NCBI GenBank assembly: GCA_021772335.1
Contig: JAJFMD010000007.1
Location: 62,001 to 126,000, forward strand
Direction: 5' to 3'
DNA: 64,000 nucleotides
From: Chlamydiota bacterium
GTDB lineage: Bacteria > Chlamydiota > Chlamydiia > Chlamydiales > Rhabdochlamydiaceae
Notes under the pieces: model-generated
The model's database searches: none
The model's input: only the letters and a program-made list of their open reading frames with translations
What the model was told of the DNA's origin: nothing
Program-made: the position numbers and the translations under genes
Shown here: piece by piece, positions 26,486-35,037 of the stretch
Numbering within the stretch: the stretch's first letter is position 1
Layout: each line of letters starts with the position of its first letter

Positions 26486-27988
26486 ATGGAGCAAGGCGAA
26501 AAAAGCCAGCAAAAATTCAAAGGAGATCTCGTAGAGTTTCTCGTTCACAAAAAACCGGCTTGTCAACTTGAGTTTGAAGTGACTGCTGCTCCAAGCCTTG
26601 TCAAAGAGGCTCAAAAAAAAGCGATTCGAGAAGTTGCTAAGCAAGTCACATTGCCAGGTTTTCGCAAAGGACGCGCCCCCGATGAACTCGTTCTTAAAAA
26701 TTATGCACACGATGTCGATAAAAAATGGCAAGAGGCGATTGCTGATATCAGCTTCCGCGAGAGTCAAAAACTCGCAAATTCCCCTGTTTTGCACGGACGC
26801 CCTCGCATCTCTTTCACAATGAAAAAGCACTCGCTCGATGGAGCGACTCTCTCTTTACTTTTTGAAGTTGAGCCTGATGTTCCTTCTATTGACCCTAAAA
26901 AAATCACACTTACTAAGGTAGAAAAGCCTAAAGTTGATAAAGAAAAAGTTAGCGAAACTGTTCGTCAAGTTCAGATGTTTTTTGCTTCATGGGATAAAAT
27001 CACAGACCGCTCTATTAGGCAGGGTGATTTTGTCGTTCTCGATGTTGAATCCCTAGAAACTGATCCTCCTTCCAAAGCCTTTTCTGGCGTCCGCTTTGAA
27101 GTGACTGAAAAGTCAATGGCAGAATGGATGCGCAAACTTGTCATTGGCAAGAAAAAAGGCGATCAAATTGAAGGGATTAGCGAAGCAGATGACAATGCGA
27201 CCGAAGAAGAGAAAAAACAATTTGAAAAACGCAAAGTTCGTTTAACAATCCTTGAAGCTGAGAGTTGCAACCTTCCTGAACTCGATGCAGACTTCGCTAA
27301 AAAACTTGGCGTCGAGACAACAGAAGAAGTCAATAAACAAATCGAAATGATTCTCAATAAGAAAGCCGATGAAAGTCAGCACAACCAGCTCAAGACTCAA
27401 GTGAGTGAAAAACTACTTGAAGAGTACAGTTTTGATCTTCCTCAAAGTCTTATTGAAAATGAAACTGAGTTCCGAGTTAAACAACTCTTTAACGACGAGC
27501 GCTTCCGCACCTACTGGCAACAGCTCGCGGAAGATGAGCGCAAGAAGTCGATCAACTCAATCTATGGCCAAGCAGAGCGCGCAATCCGCATGTTCTATCT
27601 ATGTCAAAAACTCGTCAATGATCAGAAAATTGAAGTGATGGCAAAAGATATGCACGAAGCTCCGTCGACAGCTTTAGAAATGCTCTTTAGCCCTAGACAA
27701 GAGTTTCAAAACGATACAGAGAAGCACAGCTCCGAAGCATATTCACGCCTCGTATTAGAAAAAGCTGAAGACTTTATCGTTAAAAACGCAGAGCTTACCG
27801 ATAAGCCAAAAGAAATACCTGCTCCTAAAAAGGAAGTAGAAAACAAAACAGCTCCTAAAAAAGAGACAGAGACAAAAGCTAAGCCTACCGCAAAGAAGAA
27901 AAGCGGAGAAAAAAAGACTCCAGAGAAAAAAGCAACTGGGAAAAAATCTACTAAAAAGACAGAATCGGAAAATGAAGTAAAAGCTTAA
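26486..27988 (+). CDS. tig: Trigger factor with lysine-rich tail
   Basis: 500-residue ribosome-bound chaperone. The N-terminal ribosome-docking signature is LPGFRKGRAP (normally GFRxGKxP). A PPIase-like FKBP domain follows (about residues 165-250, GDFVVLDVESLETD) and then the helical substrate-binding arms. The last 70 residues are a low-complexity Lys/Glu/Pro/Thr tail (for example KKSGEKKTPEKKATGKKST), beyond the usual 430-440 residues. GGAGG lies six bases before the ATG. It starts the tig-clpP-clpX unit downstream of tRNA-Gly, as in other chlamydiae. Confidence 0.93.
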   Translation: MEQGEKSQQKFKGDLVEFLVHKKPACQLEFEVTAAPSLVKEAQKKAIREVAKQVTLPGFRKGRAPDELVLKNYAHDVDKKWQEAIADISFRESQKLANSPVLHGRPRISFTMKKHSLDGATLSLLFEVEPDVPSIDPKKITLTKVEKPKVDKEKVSETVRQVQMFFASWDKITDRSIRQGDFVVLDVESLETDPPSKAFSGVRFEVTEKSMAEWMRKLVIGKKKGDQIEGISEADDNATEEEKKQFEKRKVRLTILEAESCNLPELDADFAKKLGVETTEEVNKQIEMILNKKADESQHNQLKTQVSEKLLEEYSFDLPQSLIENETEFRVKQLFNDERFRTYWQQLAEDERKKSINSIYGQAERAIRMFYLCQKLVNDQKIEVMAKDMHEAPSTALEMLFSPRQEFQNDTEKHSSEAYSRLVLEKAEDFIVKNAELTDKPKEIPAPKKEVENKTAPKKETETKAKPTAKKKSGEKKTPEKKATGKKSTKKTESENEVKA

Positions 27989-28002
27989 CCTGAGAGTGTA
28001 AT

Positions 28003-28611
28003 ATGTATAGTATTCCTTATGTTGTAGAAGATACAGGCCGTGGCGAACGCGCTATGGATATCTATTCCCGCTTGCTTAAAGACCGCATTATCTTTATTGG
28101 CACAGAAATCAATGACCAAGTCGCCAATACTGTGATTGCGCAGCTGCTTTTCTTGCGTGCCGATGATGCTAAAAAAGATGTCAGCATCTACATCAACTCT
28201 CCGGGTGGCTCTATTACAGCAGGTCTTGCTATCTATGACACAATGCGCTTCATGGGCTACGATGTGAACACATATTGCCTCGGTATGGCTGCATCAATGG
28301 GAGCTCTTCTCCTTGCTGCTGGAACTAAAGGCAAACGCTTTGCTCTTCCCAATAGCCGCTTGATGATCCACCAGCCAAGCGGTGGAATCTTTGGAACCTC
28401 TGCAGATATCGCTCTTCAAGCAGCCGAAGTGTTACGCCTCAAGCAAAAGTGCGCACAAATCATCGCTGATGCGTGCAACAGAGATGTCGATCAAATCCAC
28501 GAAGACTCTGACCGTGACTTTTACATGAGTGCTGAAGAGGCCCTTGAGTATGGACTGATTGATAAAATCGCTTCACAAACAGCTTCAACCCCCGAACTAG
28601 CAGTAACATGA
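28003..28611 (+). CDS. clpP: ATP-dependent Clp protease proteolytic subunit
   Basis: 202-residue serine protease that forms the degradative chamber with ClpX. The catalytic triad is complete: Ser98 in [11 protein letters not shown], His123 in LMIHQPSGG and Asp172 in DSDRDFYMS. The substrate-binding stretch SPGGS is at 66-70. It follows tig by 14 bases and overlaps clpX by four (ATGA). Chlamydiae carry two clpP genes; by neighbourhood this is the clpX-linked one (clpP2). Confidence 0.95.
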   Translation: MYSIPYVVEDTGRGERAMDIYSRLLKDRIIFIGTEINDQVANTVIAQLLFLRADDAKKDVSIYINSPGGSITAGLAIYDTMRFMGYDVNTYCLGMAASMGALLLAAGTKGKRFALPNSRLMIHQPSGGIFGTSADIALQAAEVLRLKQKCAQIIADACNRDVDQIHEDSDRDFYMSAEEALEYGLIDKIASQTASTPELAVT

Positions 28612-29825
28612 CAAAAAAAGACAAAGAAATCGCCTCCTGTTCCTTCTGTGGCCGCCCTGAAACAGCTGTAGAAAAGCTTATTTCAGGCCCTAAAGCTTTT
28701 ATCTGCGATAAATGCGTGCACCTATGCCTTAATATCGTTGAAAAGAAGCCGGTCCAGCAAGAATTTAAAGTGCTCAAACCCAAAGATATCAAAGACAAGC
28801 TCGATGAGTATGTCATTGGACAAGAGCGCGCAAAAAGGACGATTTCAGTCGCTGTTTATAACCACTACAAACGCGTGCGCTCACTGCATAAAGAGCCTGA
28901 TGTCGAATATAGCAAATCTAATGTGATGCTCCTCGGCCCTACAGGCTCTGGTAAAACACTGATCGCGCGCACCCTCGCCTCAATCCTCGATGTGCCTTTT
29001 GCCATCGCTGATGCAACGACACTAACAGAAGCTGGCTACGTCGGCGAAGACGTAGAGAACATCGTTCTCCGCCTCGTCCAAGCGGCAGACTACGATATCG
29101 CCCGCGCTGAGTTCGGGATCATCTACATCGACGAAATCGATAAAGTGCGCAAATCTACCGGCAATGTCTCCATTACCCGCGACGTCTCAGGAGAAGGGGT
29201 GCAACAAGCCCTACTCAAAATCGTCGAGGGAACCGTTGCCAACGTCCCTCCTAAAGGAGGCCGTAAGCACCCTAATCAAGAGTATCTCAAGGTTAATACC
29301 CAGAACATCCTCTTTATCGTCGGAGGAGCCTTTGTCCACCTCGATAAAATCATCGCTAAACGCCTGGGCAAGAGCACGATAGGCTTTGAGACCTCCGAAG
29401 CAAAATCTCGTAACATCCACGACGTCAACTTCTTACTCTCACAAATCGAAGCTGAAGACCTCGTAGAGTTCGGCATGATCCCTGAGTTTATTGGCAGATT
29501 TAACAGCATCGCCAACTGCAATGAGCTCACCCTAGACGATCTCATTGAGATCCTAACCAAGCCTAAAAATGCCATCATTAAGCAATACCTCCGTCTCTTT
29601 GAAGAAGAAGGTGTTGAGCTCTCCTTTACCGAAGATGCTCTCCGTGCCATGGCAGAAAAAGCCAAGTCAACCGGCACCGGCGCCAGAGCCCTACGCATGA
29701 TTGCAGAGAATCTCCTGATGAACCTCATGTTCGAAGTGCCCTCTGATCCCTCGATCAAAGAGATCACCATTGATGAGACCTGCGTCACAACAAACGCCGA
29801 GCCCCACATCCTCCGCGCTTCATAG
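28608..29825 (+). CDS. clpX: Clp protease ATPase subunit ClpX
   Basis: 405-residue AAA+ unfoldase. The zinc-binding domain has Cys11, Cys14, Cys33 and Cys36 (CSFC and CDKC). The AAA+ core has Walker A GPTGSGKT, Walker [10 protein letters not shown], the RKH pore loop in GGRKHPN and the ClpP-docking loop IGF in STIGFET. All features needed for ClpP pairing are present. It is translated from an ATGA overlap with clpP and ends before a strong bidirectional hairpin. Confidence 0.96.
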   Translation: MTKKDKEIASCSFCGRPETAVEKLISGPKAFICDKCVHLCLNIVEKKPVQQEFKVLKPKDIKDKLDEYVIGQERAKRTISVAVYNHYKRVRSLHKEPDVEYSKSNVMLLGPTGSGKTLIARTLASILDVPFAIADATTLTEAGYVGEDVENIVLRLVQAADYDIARAEFGIIYIDEIDKVRKSTGNVSITRDVSGEGVQQALLKIVEGTVANVPPKGGRKHPNQEYLKVNTQNILFIVGGAFVHLDKIIAKRLGKSTIGFETSEAKSRNIHDVNFLLSQIEAEDLVEFGMIPEFIGRFNSIANCNELTLDDLIEILTKPKNAIIKQYLRLFEEEGVELSFTEDALRAMAEKAKSTGTGARALRMIAENLLMNLMFEVPSDPSIKEITIDETCVTTNAEPHILRAS

Positions 29826-29890
29826 ACAGCTAACCCTTAAAGAGCTGACTTCAAATGCTGTTTTGAAGGCTCTCCCTTTAAGCACAAAAA

Positions 29891-29919
29891 AACCCCAGAT
29901 GGCACAGCCACCTGGGGTT
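29891..29919. terminator. Bidirectional terminator between clpX and the 422-residue gene
   Basis: Stem AACCCCAG-TGG against CCA-CTGGGGTT (29891-29902 with 29908-29919, one A/C mismatch), loop CACAG. A run of A precedes it on the plus strand, giving a T-run for minus-strand transcripts. It separates convergent clpX and the gene ending at 29947. Confidence 0.75.
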
Positions 29920-29946
29920 CAAATCATTTAAGATCTATGAGTTATG

Positions 29947-31215
29947 TTACGTCATGTCAGCTTCAATTCCATTTAAATACTCAAGAGTTTCCTGACTAAT
30001 TGGTCCTAATACTGAACTCCAATTAATCTTATAACTTGGATCTACAGCTTTCTCAACTAACTGCTCTTCAAGAGTCACATGACCTTCTTTCATCAGCTCG
30101 TCTTCACCATAAAAATCCTTTTTCTTCAGTAGAATATCAGCAACCCGATTAAAATAACTAAGTTCTGTACACTCATGCTTATAGCGATTCTTTCCAGTAA
30201 TCATATTACCAATGGCAGCAAATGGTCTTTTAACCCGATTAATCCATCCCTCTTCAGTATCCTCCATTAGCTTTTTACGAGTTGCTTTTAAATCATCCAA
30301 TAATGCTTTAGCTTGTTTGTCACGCGGTTCGCTTGAGCCATTTGGAGCATAAAGCACGGCAGTTGTTGCAGCATACTTATCAAATTTACCGATGTTATCG
30401 CGCAAGGGAGTTAAATCAGGATCTGTTGTACGTTTTTCCAATCCGTCAGCTAATTTCTTGTGAAAATCTCGCAGCCTATCCAGCCTTAATTTAGCTTCAT
30501 CACCAAGCTCGTTTTTACGAGCGTTTAGACCAACAGTTTCTACATCCCAATCAGTACCACCTTTCTTTGGTTTCATCATCATATCAAGGCGATAATCTAT
30601 ACCACTAGGAGAAGAGATCATCTGAGCACTACGATAAAAACTTTTAGGAATATTAACTCTTCCTGTACCTTCTAACGCTTCACGCATTTTAAATAGAGAA
30701 TCCTTTAATTGTTCACTTGGAGAATCAAGCACTTGTCGCACATATTCACCATCTTCGTTTTTACAAACGTAGTATGCATATCTTGCAGTAAATCTAATAT
30801 CTACTTGGCTTTCATTAAACTTATAGCTTTCAGCTTTTAATATAGAAACAACATCATTAAAAGCCTTCTCAACTCGTCCTATATCTTTCTCATCAATCCT
30901 CGACACCTTACGGGCATGATTACCAGCTGCAGCACTAATAGCGAAACGACCTTTTTCAGAATCTTTTTCTCGCAATTCAACTTCCATATCCGAGGAATCT
31001 GTGCTCTCTAATGAAACCACATCGTCATCTTCTGAGGTTGCATCACCCACCGAAGGTGAAATAACAGAGAATTTAGTTCCTGAAACCGAATCTGTTACAG
31101 CAGGAGAATCTACAGACGCACCAACTTCATTGACAGGGTCATCATCAACAATACCTATCCCAAAAGAATCTACGAAACTATCAACTTTACCAATGTTATT
31201 TCCGCCGAAGCTCAT
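29947..31215 (-). CDS. Hypothetical protein at the distal end of the accessory T3S locus
   Basis: 422 residues. Residues 1-90 are Ser/Asp/Val-rich and probably disordered (for example SEDDDVVSLESTDSSDMEVE), typical in kind of T3S substrate N-termini. From about residue 100 onward it is charged and mostly helical with no transmembrane span. No catalytic motif is recognisable. It is the last gene in a minus-strand series beginning at 34888 and is separated from the YopD-like gene by 75 bases containing a hairpin. A GG-type site (TTAGGTTAAAAA) precedes ATG. Effector or secretion-associated protein is inference from position. Confidence 0.5.
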   Translation of the reverse strand: MSFGGNNIGKVDSFVDSFGIGIVDDDPVNEVGASVDSPAVTDSVSGTKFSVISPSVGDATSEDDDVVSLESTDSSDMEVELREKDSEKGRFAISAAAGNHARKVSRIDEKDIGRVEKAFNDVVSILKAESYKFNESQVDIRFTARYAYYVCKNEDGEYVRQVLDSPSEQLKDSLFKMREALEGTGRVNIPKSFYRSAQMISSPSGIDYRLDMMMKPKKGGTDWDVETVGLNARKNELGDEAKLRLDRLRDFHKKLADGLEKRTTDPDLTPLRDNIGKFDKYAATTAVLYAPNGSSEPRDKQAKALLDDLKATRKKLMEDTEEGWINRVKRPFAAIGNMITGKNRYKHECTELSYFNRVADILLKKKDFYGEDELMKEGHVTLEEQLVEKAVDPSYKINWSSVLGPISQETLEYLNGIEADMT

Positions 31216-31256
31216 TTTTTAACCTAATATTAATTTATTAAATAATAATATAACAT

Positions 31257-31280
31257 GCCGCTTTAATTTAATAAAGCGGC
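31257..31280 (-). terminator. Intercistronic hairpin after the YopD-like gene
   Basis: Perfect 9-bp stem GCCGCTTTA/TAAAGCGGC with loop ATTTAA. On the minus strand it is followed by ATGTTATATT, not a clean T-run, so it may be a partial terminator or an mRNA-stabilising hairpin between two genes read in the same direction. Confidence 0.5.
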
Positions 31281-31290
31281 AAAATTTTAA

Positions 31291-32247
31291 TTAACCGTAG
31301 CGGTTATTTGAACGAATCTGTTCACCCATAGTTTGAAGAGCTCTAGATCCATCTTGAGCCTGCTGTGCTGCACGGTTCATAAGATCTCCGTACATCTGAG
31401 CAATCTCTTGCTTAGCATGTGCAAACTGCTCTCTTTCCTTATCAAATTCCGCTTTATCTCGCATCGTAGGAGCAATCCATCCAATACTAATTGTACCGCT
31501 AACACCCTCTTTCACACCGGCTGTAACACCTTGGATGATCTGGTTATATCCCATTCTTTCATTACTGATTCTAGTCATTTGAGAATCTACAGAGTTTTTG
31601 TTTTCGCGAATTCCCTTTAAAGTGTCTCGTCGTGCTACAGGATCGGCCTTGATATAAGCTTCAGCTTGGTCATTTACAGTAGGATAGGTAGGATCGCCTG
31701 AAGCAGGATTCCCTGTTCCTGTCCAGTTTCCGTCTGCATCTATAACCTTATAAGAATCTTGCCTCTTGCCGTTTACATCTGCAACTTTACCATCACCATA
31801 TGTTCCCGATGTCCAATCATCAATTCTCTTATTCACGTTATCTGGGAGAGTCTTTCTAGCATCTTCAAGATTACCAGCACCTAAATCTGCACCACCACCA
31901 TCAGGGCTAAAACGCGCTTCAGAACCTTCTAAGTTTTTCTTTTGCAGCTCTAAATCTTTATATGTATCTGATTGAGTTCTTGCTGCTAAAAGCGAAGCAC
32001 CTGCACCAAGAGCTGAAACTCCGGCACTTGTTGCACTTTGTATTCCACGCAACTCTTCCGCTCTAGCGTCTTTACGCAATGATCTTTTAATGCGATCAGC
32101 ATAGCTATTGTTGATATCATTGAGAATGGATACCATATCTCTCAAGTGAATACGTTTACCAGAAGAAGCATTAAGCTGTGCATTTTGAGCAGCAAGCATC
32201 GCATGTGACGATTGAGCCTCAGCACTTGATTTAAAAAATTTAGTCAT
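31291..32247 (-). CDS. Probable minor T3S translocator (YopD/CopD-like)
   Basis: 318 residues. One small hydrophobic segment lies at about 71-88 (SATSAGVSALGAGASLL). The C-terminus is a long amphipathic helix ending in MNRAAQQAQDGSRALQTMGE and RSNNRYG, typical in kind of YopD/EspB-class translocators. It follows the pore-forming translocator-like gene by 34 bases, which mirrors the translocator pairs of other T3S systems (CopB-CopD). Direct similarity to CopD is not evident by eye. AAGGA sits eight bases before ATG. No LcrH-type chaperone is adjacent. Confidence 0.5.
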   Translation of the reverse strand: MTKFFKSSAEAQSSHAMLAAQNAQLNASSGKRIHLRDMVSILNDINNSYADRIKRSLRKDARAEELRGIQSATSAGVSALGAGASLLAARTQSDTYKDLELQKKNLEGSEARFSPDGGGADLGAGNLEDARKTLPDNVNKRIDDWTSGTYGDGKVADVNGKRQDSYKVIDADGNWTGTGNPASGDPTYPTVNDQAEAYIKADPVARRDTLKGIRENKNSVDSQMTRISNERMGYNQIIQGVTAGVKEGVSGTISIGWIAPTMRDKAEFDKEREQFAHAKQEIAQMYGDLMNRAAQQAQDGSRALQTMGEQIRSNNRYG

Positions 32248-32281
32248 AGTTTCTTTCCTTATTATTTTTTTACTTAATTAT

Positions 32282-33616
32282 TTATCTTAAAGCTCTTGCT
32301 GTCTCTTTCCACACCTTTGAGAATTCGTTATAATGAATCGCATCAAGCGATTCAACAACTCCACTTAAACTATCAGTGTGGATCTTTGTCGCCTGGCTAT
32401 TTGTATCGAGCACATGGCGCAATTTCACAAGATTCTCTTCCATACCAGCATAATATTTCTTTATCTCAGCATTCTTAAAATGCACTTTTGCCTGCTCAGA
32501 ACTTATAACAGCTTCAGTAACACCACCTGCAAATCCTCCTGCAGCTCCAAACATTGCAGCCCACTCACGAGCAGAGCTTGAAGAACCAGAAGTATTCAAC
32601 TTCGAACCACCTTTAACCATCAAAGCAGCACCTATCACCATTTCCAAAGCCATTGCTGTATACATTGTCCATTCACCAAAATCGACAGGTCCGAGAGACT
32701 TTCCATCAAGTGCTGCTGCACCATCTCTTAGTACTCCCTGACTAATTATAGACATTCCGGCTAGCATGTACATTAGTGCTGTCGTGTTCGCAGCTAATTG
32801 AGCTGCACCCGCTTTAGCACCTGTAGTTGCTGCAGTCGTTCCAGCTGTCGTACCCGCAGAAGTTGCTGCCGTTGTCGCTGTACTAGCTGCTGCAGTTCCT
32901 GCTCTCGCATATGCTCCAGCCATTGCTCCCGTTCCCGCAGTTGCTGCAACTACAATTAAAACTGTTGCGGCAGAGGCTGCGAAATCTGCTGTCTTCCTAG
33001 GAACCCCTACATCTTGTAATCCCTTACTAATCGCTCCATTAAGCTCATCCATGACACCTGTCTGATCTAAGATCGTATATGCTGCCATCACTGCAGCTGC
33101 TCCCATTCCCGCCGTCGCTCCAATTAAAACAATCGAACTTGTTGCCATAATACCGGAAACGATCTTACCAAGACCTCCCCACTTTTTAGCCCTTCTGCGC
33201 TGGCGCTCCATCTTTTCAATTTGCTTAAGGATATCGTCGTATTGCTTTTCAATCTCACCAACCATCATCTTGTCGATTTCAGTTGTCTGAAGAAGGCGCT
33301 CACCTTGGTTAATAGCGATTGTAGCTTTAGAGTCTTCTAACACGATCATCATACGCATTAACGCAGAACGCAGACTCTCAGCAGTATCTTCTTTCTCAGA
33401 AGTTGCTGTCGTTGCTGTTGTAGCTACAGCCTTTTCATCACCAGCTGTCTCATCAGACTCAGAATCAATTGTATGCATCAGCTCTTCTAGGTCTTTAGAC
33501 AAATCACGCAAAACAGCAAACGTTGCTGTCATTGCAAGATCTCTATTGACCTTATCACTGCGTATTGCTTCATCTGGTCTTGCAGCATTAGTTGTTGTTG
33601 GCTTTGTAATAATCAT
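32282..33616 (-). CDS. Probable major T3S translocator (YopB/CopB/IpaB-like)
   Basis: 444 residues. An N-terminal coiled-coil-like part (about 80-145) ends in a basic cluster RQRRRAKKWGGLGK. Hydrophobic hairpin-like segments follow at 150-183 (IVSGIMATSSIVLIGATAGM), 209-235 and 318-336, with a low-complexity Ala/Thr/Gly stretch at 240-275. This coil-plus-two-hydrophobic-spans plan is that of the pore-forming translocators YopB/IpaB/SipB/CopB. It is in the same strand series as the YopD-like gene and close to the main T3S operon. The family assignment is by architecture only. Confidence 0.6.
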   Translation of the reverse strand: MIITKPTTTNAARPDEAIRSDKVNRDLAMTATFAVLRDLSKDLEELMHTIDSESDETAGDEKAVATTATTATSEKEDTAESLRSALMRMMIVLEDSKATIAINQGERLLQTTEIDKMMVGEIEKQYDDILKQIEKMERQRRRAKKWGGLGKIVSGIMATSSIVLIGATAGMGAAAVMAAYTILDQTGVMDELNGAISKGLQDVGVPRKTADFAASAATVLIVVAATAGTGAMAGAYARAGTAAASTATTAATSAGTTAGTTAATTGAKAGAAQLAANTTALMYMLAGMSIISQGVLRDGAAALDGKSLGPVDFGEWTMYTAMALEMVIGAALMVKGGSKLNTSGSSSSAREWAAMFGAAGGFAGGVTEAVISSEQAKVHFKNAEIKKYYAGMEENLVKLRHVLDTNSQATKIHTDSLSGVVESLDAIHYNEFSKVWKETARALR

Positions 33617-33636
33617 TATTAACCCTTATTATTATT

Positions 33637-33656
33637 GCCCCACAAAGTAGTGGGGC
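33637..33656. other. GC-rich hairpin between the 150-residue gene and the translocator gene
   Basis: Perfect 7-bp stem GCCCCAC/GTGGGGC with loop AAAGTA. There is no T-run on the minus strand, so it is unlikely to be a full terminator. It lies in the 46-base gap inside a same-direction gene series and could modulate the downstream part of the transcript. Confidence 0.45.
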
Positions 33657-33662
33657 TAAAAA

Positions 33663-34115
33663 TTATCCTCTATATCCTTTCTCTAACATTTGTCCAACGG
33701 ATACAGCGACCTGACCTGTAATACTACCGGTCTGAATCAACTGCTGAAGTGTCGAAGCGTACGAAGTTGTCGTCTGCTCTGTCACTCCAAGAACACCGTT
33801 CATCATTGTCTCTTTACTCGCTTCCTCTTGTGCCATCTGGTTATATTTCACTTGCTCCGCTGTCAATTGCTCGGAATAATCCTTATCATCAGGGTCAAGA
33901 TTCGCTATCGTATCTGCTTGCTCTGCCATATCTTCAGTACCTTGCAGGATCATGTCGTTCATCGATTCAGCAACCTGGGCTGTAGAAATCGAGCTTGTTA
34001 GCTGTGCTAACGTCATCACATCAATGGAATTCTCTACCGCGTTCATCAATAGATAGAGAAAGCTTGTTTGTGACTCTTCGTTATTTACAGCTTCTATAGC
34101 CATACTGTTTGTCAT
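33663..34115 (-). CDS. Small helical protein of the accessory T3S locus
   Basis: 150 residues if read from ATG at 34115, which has AAGGTG six bases upstream; the frame is open to a GTG at 34124, but that codon is part of the ribosome-binding site. The protein is acidic, helical and Met/Thr/Ser/Gln-rich, with sequences such as LTSSISTAQVAESMNDMI and TLQQLIQTGSITGQVAVSVG. No family is recognised. It follows the 248-residue gene with a 26-base gap, so it is co-transcribed. Size and composition would suit a T3S tip, inner-rod or translocator-associated protein, but that is inference. Confidence 0.5.
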   Translation of the reverse strand: MTNSMAIEAVNNEESQTSFLYLLMNAVENSIDVMTLAQLTSSISTAQVAESMNDMILQGTEDMAEQADTIANLDPDDKDYSEQLTAEQVKYNQMAQEEASKETMMNGVLGVTEQTTTSYASTLQQLIQTGSITGQVAVSVGQMLEKGYRG

Positions 34116-34141
34116 AATTTTCACCTTTTTATTTTATTAAC

Positions 34142-34888
34142 TTATCTACCCATCTTACTAATATAGCTTCGGTTGTTAGCTAGGTCAGTCTCGTTGGCCT
34201 GCTCTTGCAAACCTAAACGCGCATGCCAGTTACCAATCTCAAACTGGAACTTGGTCTGCACACTAGCAGAGTGACCACCCGTACCCGTTGCTAAGCTGTG
34301 GAATCCATCAAGCTGCTCTTTCAAGTTCGTGATGTTATCCAACGCCGGTCCACTATCTCTTGGAGGCTCAGGATCAATCCCTACTGGACCACCTACCACT
34401 CCAGACGAAGAGTGACCACTCCATGCATTGTATATATAGCTCGCAACTTGCTGACCATCTTCCATATTTTCTAGAGGCTCAATCATCTTGTCGATCTGTC
34501 CGATCAACTTAGCCTTAAGTTCATCAGATAAAATTGTCGACTCTTCGATCGTGCCTTTAAAATCCTTAAGTCCATCTAAATAGTGTTCACCAAGTTCTGG
34601 ATCTGGGCTATCCTTTAATTTGTTCAGGATATCCTGCAGGCGATCTACCTCTTCAACTAAGGTAGATGACTCATCCAATTCTTCTGCAAGGACTTTAAGC
34701 TCATTCTCTTTCTCAGTAGTCATCGCAGGAAATAGCTTATATAGGGCAATCTTCATCTTCTCAAATGGATCCTCTACAGCATCCATCTCATCGATGATGT
34801 TTTGCCATGGGGGAATCGCGGCTTCTTTGGTTTCATCAAAGCCAAAATCATCACCCATTCCAAATACTGGATTTGCAAACATACCCAT
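34142..34888 (-). CDS. Acidic helical paralogue A of the accessory T3S locus
   Basis: 248 residues, acidic, no signal peptide or membrane span. Residues about 30-55 (DEMDAVEDPFEKMKIALYKL) and the C-terminal part (LDNITNLKEQLDGFHSLATG then a long helix) are clearly related to the 251-residue protein at 35038-35793 (LDNIEDPWVAMIYVTMIML and MDNITDLKEWMDTIHTSGAT). Both should be diverged copies of one gene. The family is unknown to me. A near-consensus promoter lies 44-72 bases upstream and AAGGT lies before ATG. Candidates are tip, filament or effector proteins of T3S. Confidence 0.55.
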   Translation of the reverse strand: MGMFANPVFGMGDDFGFDETKEAAIPPWQNIIDEMDAVEDPFEKMKIALYKLFPAMTTEKENELKVLAEELDESSTLVEEVDRLQDILNKLKDSPDPELGEHYLDGLKDFKGTIEESTILSDELKAKLIGQIDKMIEPLENMEDGQQVASYIYNAWSGHSSSGVVGGPVGIDPEPPRDSGPALDNITNLKEQLDGFHSLATGTGGHSASVQTKFQFEIGNWHARLGLQEQANETDLANNRSYISKMGR

Positions 34889-34931
34889 AATTTCTTACCT
34901 TTTTATGTTAAATAATAATCTTCTATATATA

Positions 34932-34960
34932 ATTATAGCATAATTATTATTTTAAATCAA
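34932..34960 (-). promoter_or_regulatory. Sigma70-type promoter of paralogue A and following genes
   Basis: Minus strand TTGATT (34955-34960) and TATAAT (34932-34937) are exactly 17 bases apart. It should drive paralogue A, the 150-residue gene and probably the translocator genes beyond. Confidence 0.7.
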
Positions 34961-34982
34961 TTAGTTTTTATATATAATAACA

Positions 34983-35010
34983 AAAGCCCTCTTAATTAAA
35001 AGAGGGCTTT
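34983..35010 (-). terminator. Terminator after paralogue B
   Basis: Perfect 11-bp stem AAAGCCCTCTT/AAGAGGGCTTT with loop AATTAA, followed on the minus strand by TTTTGTTATTAT. It isolates paralogue B (35038-35793) from the promoter of paralogue A. Confidence 0.8.
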
Positions 35011-35037
35011 AAATATAACTTATTAACGATCAATCAA

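Noticed and set aside
29276-29809. 177-residue minus-strand frame in clpX
   Set aside because: Shadow of a strongly conserved clpX coding region.
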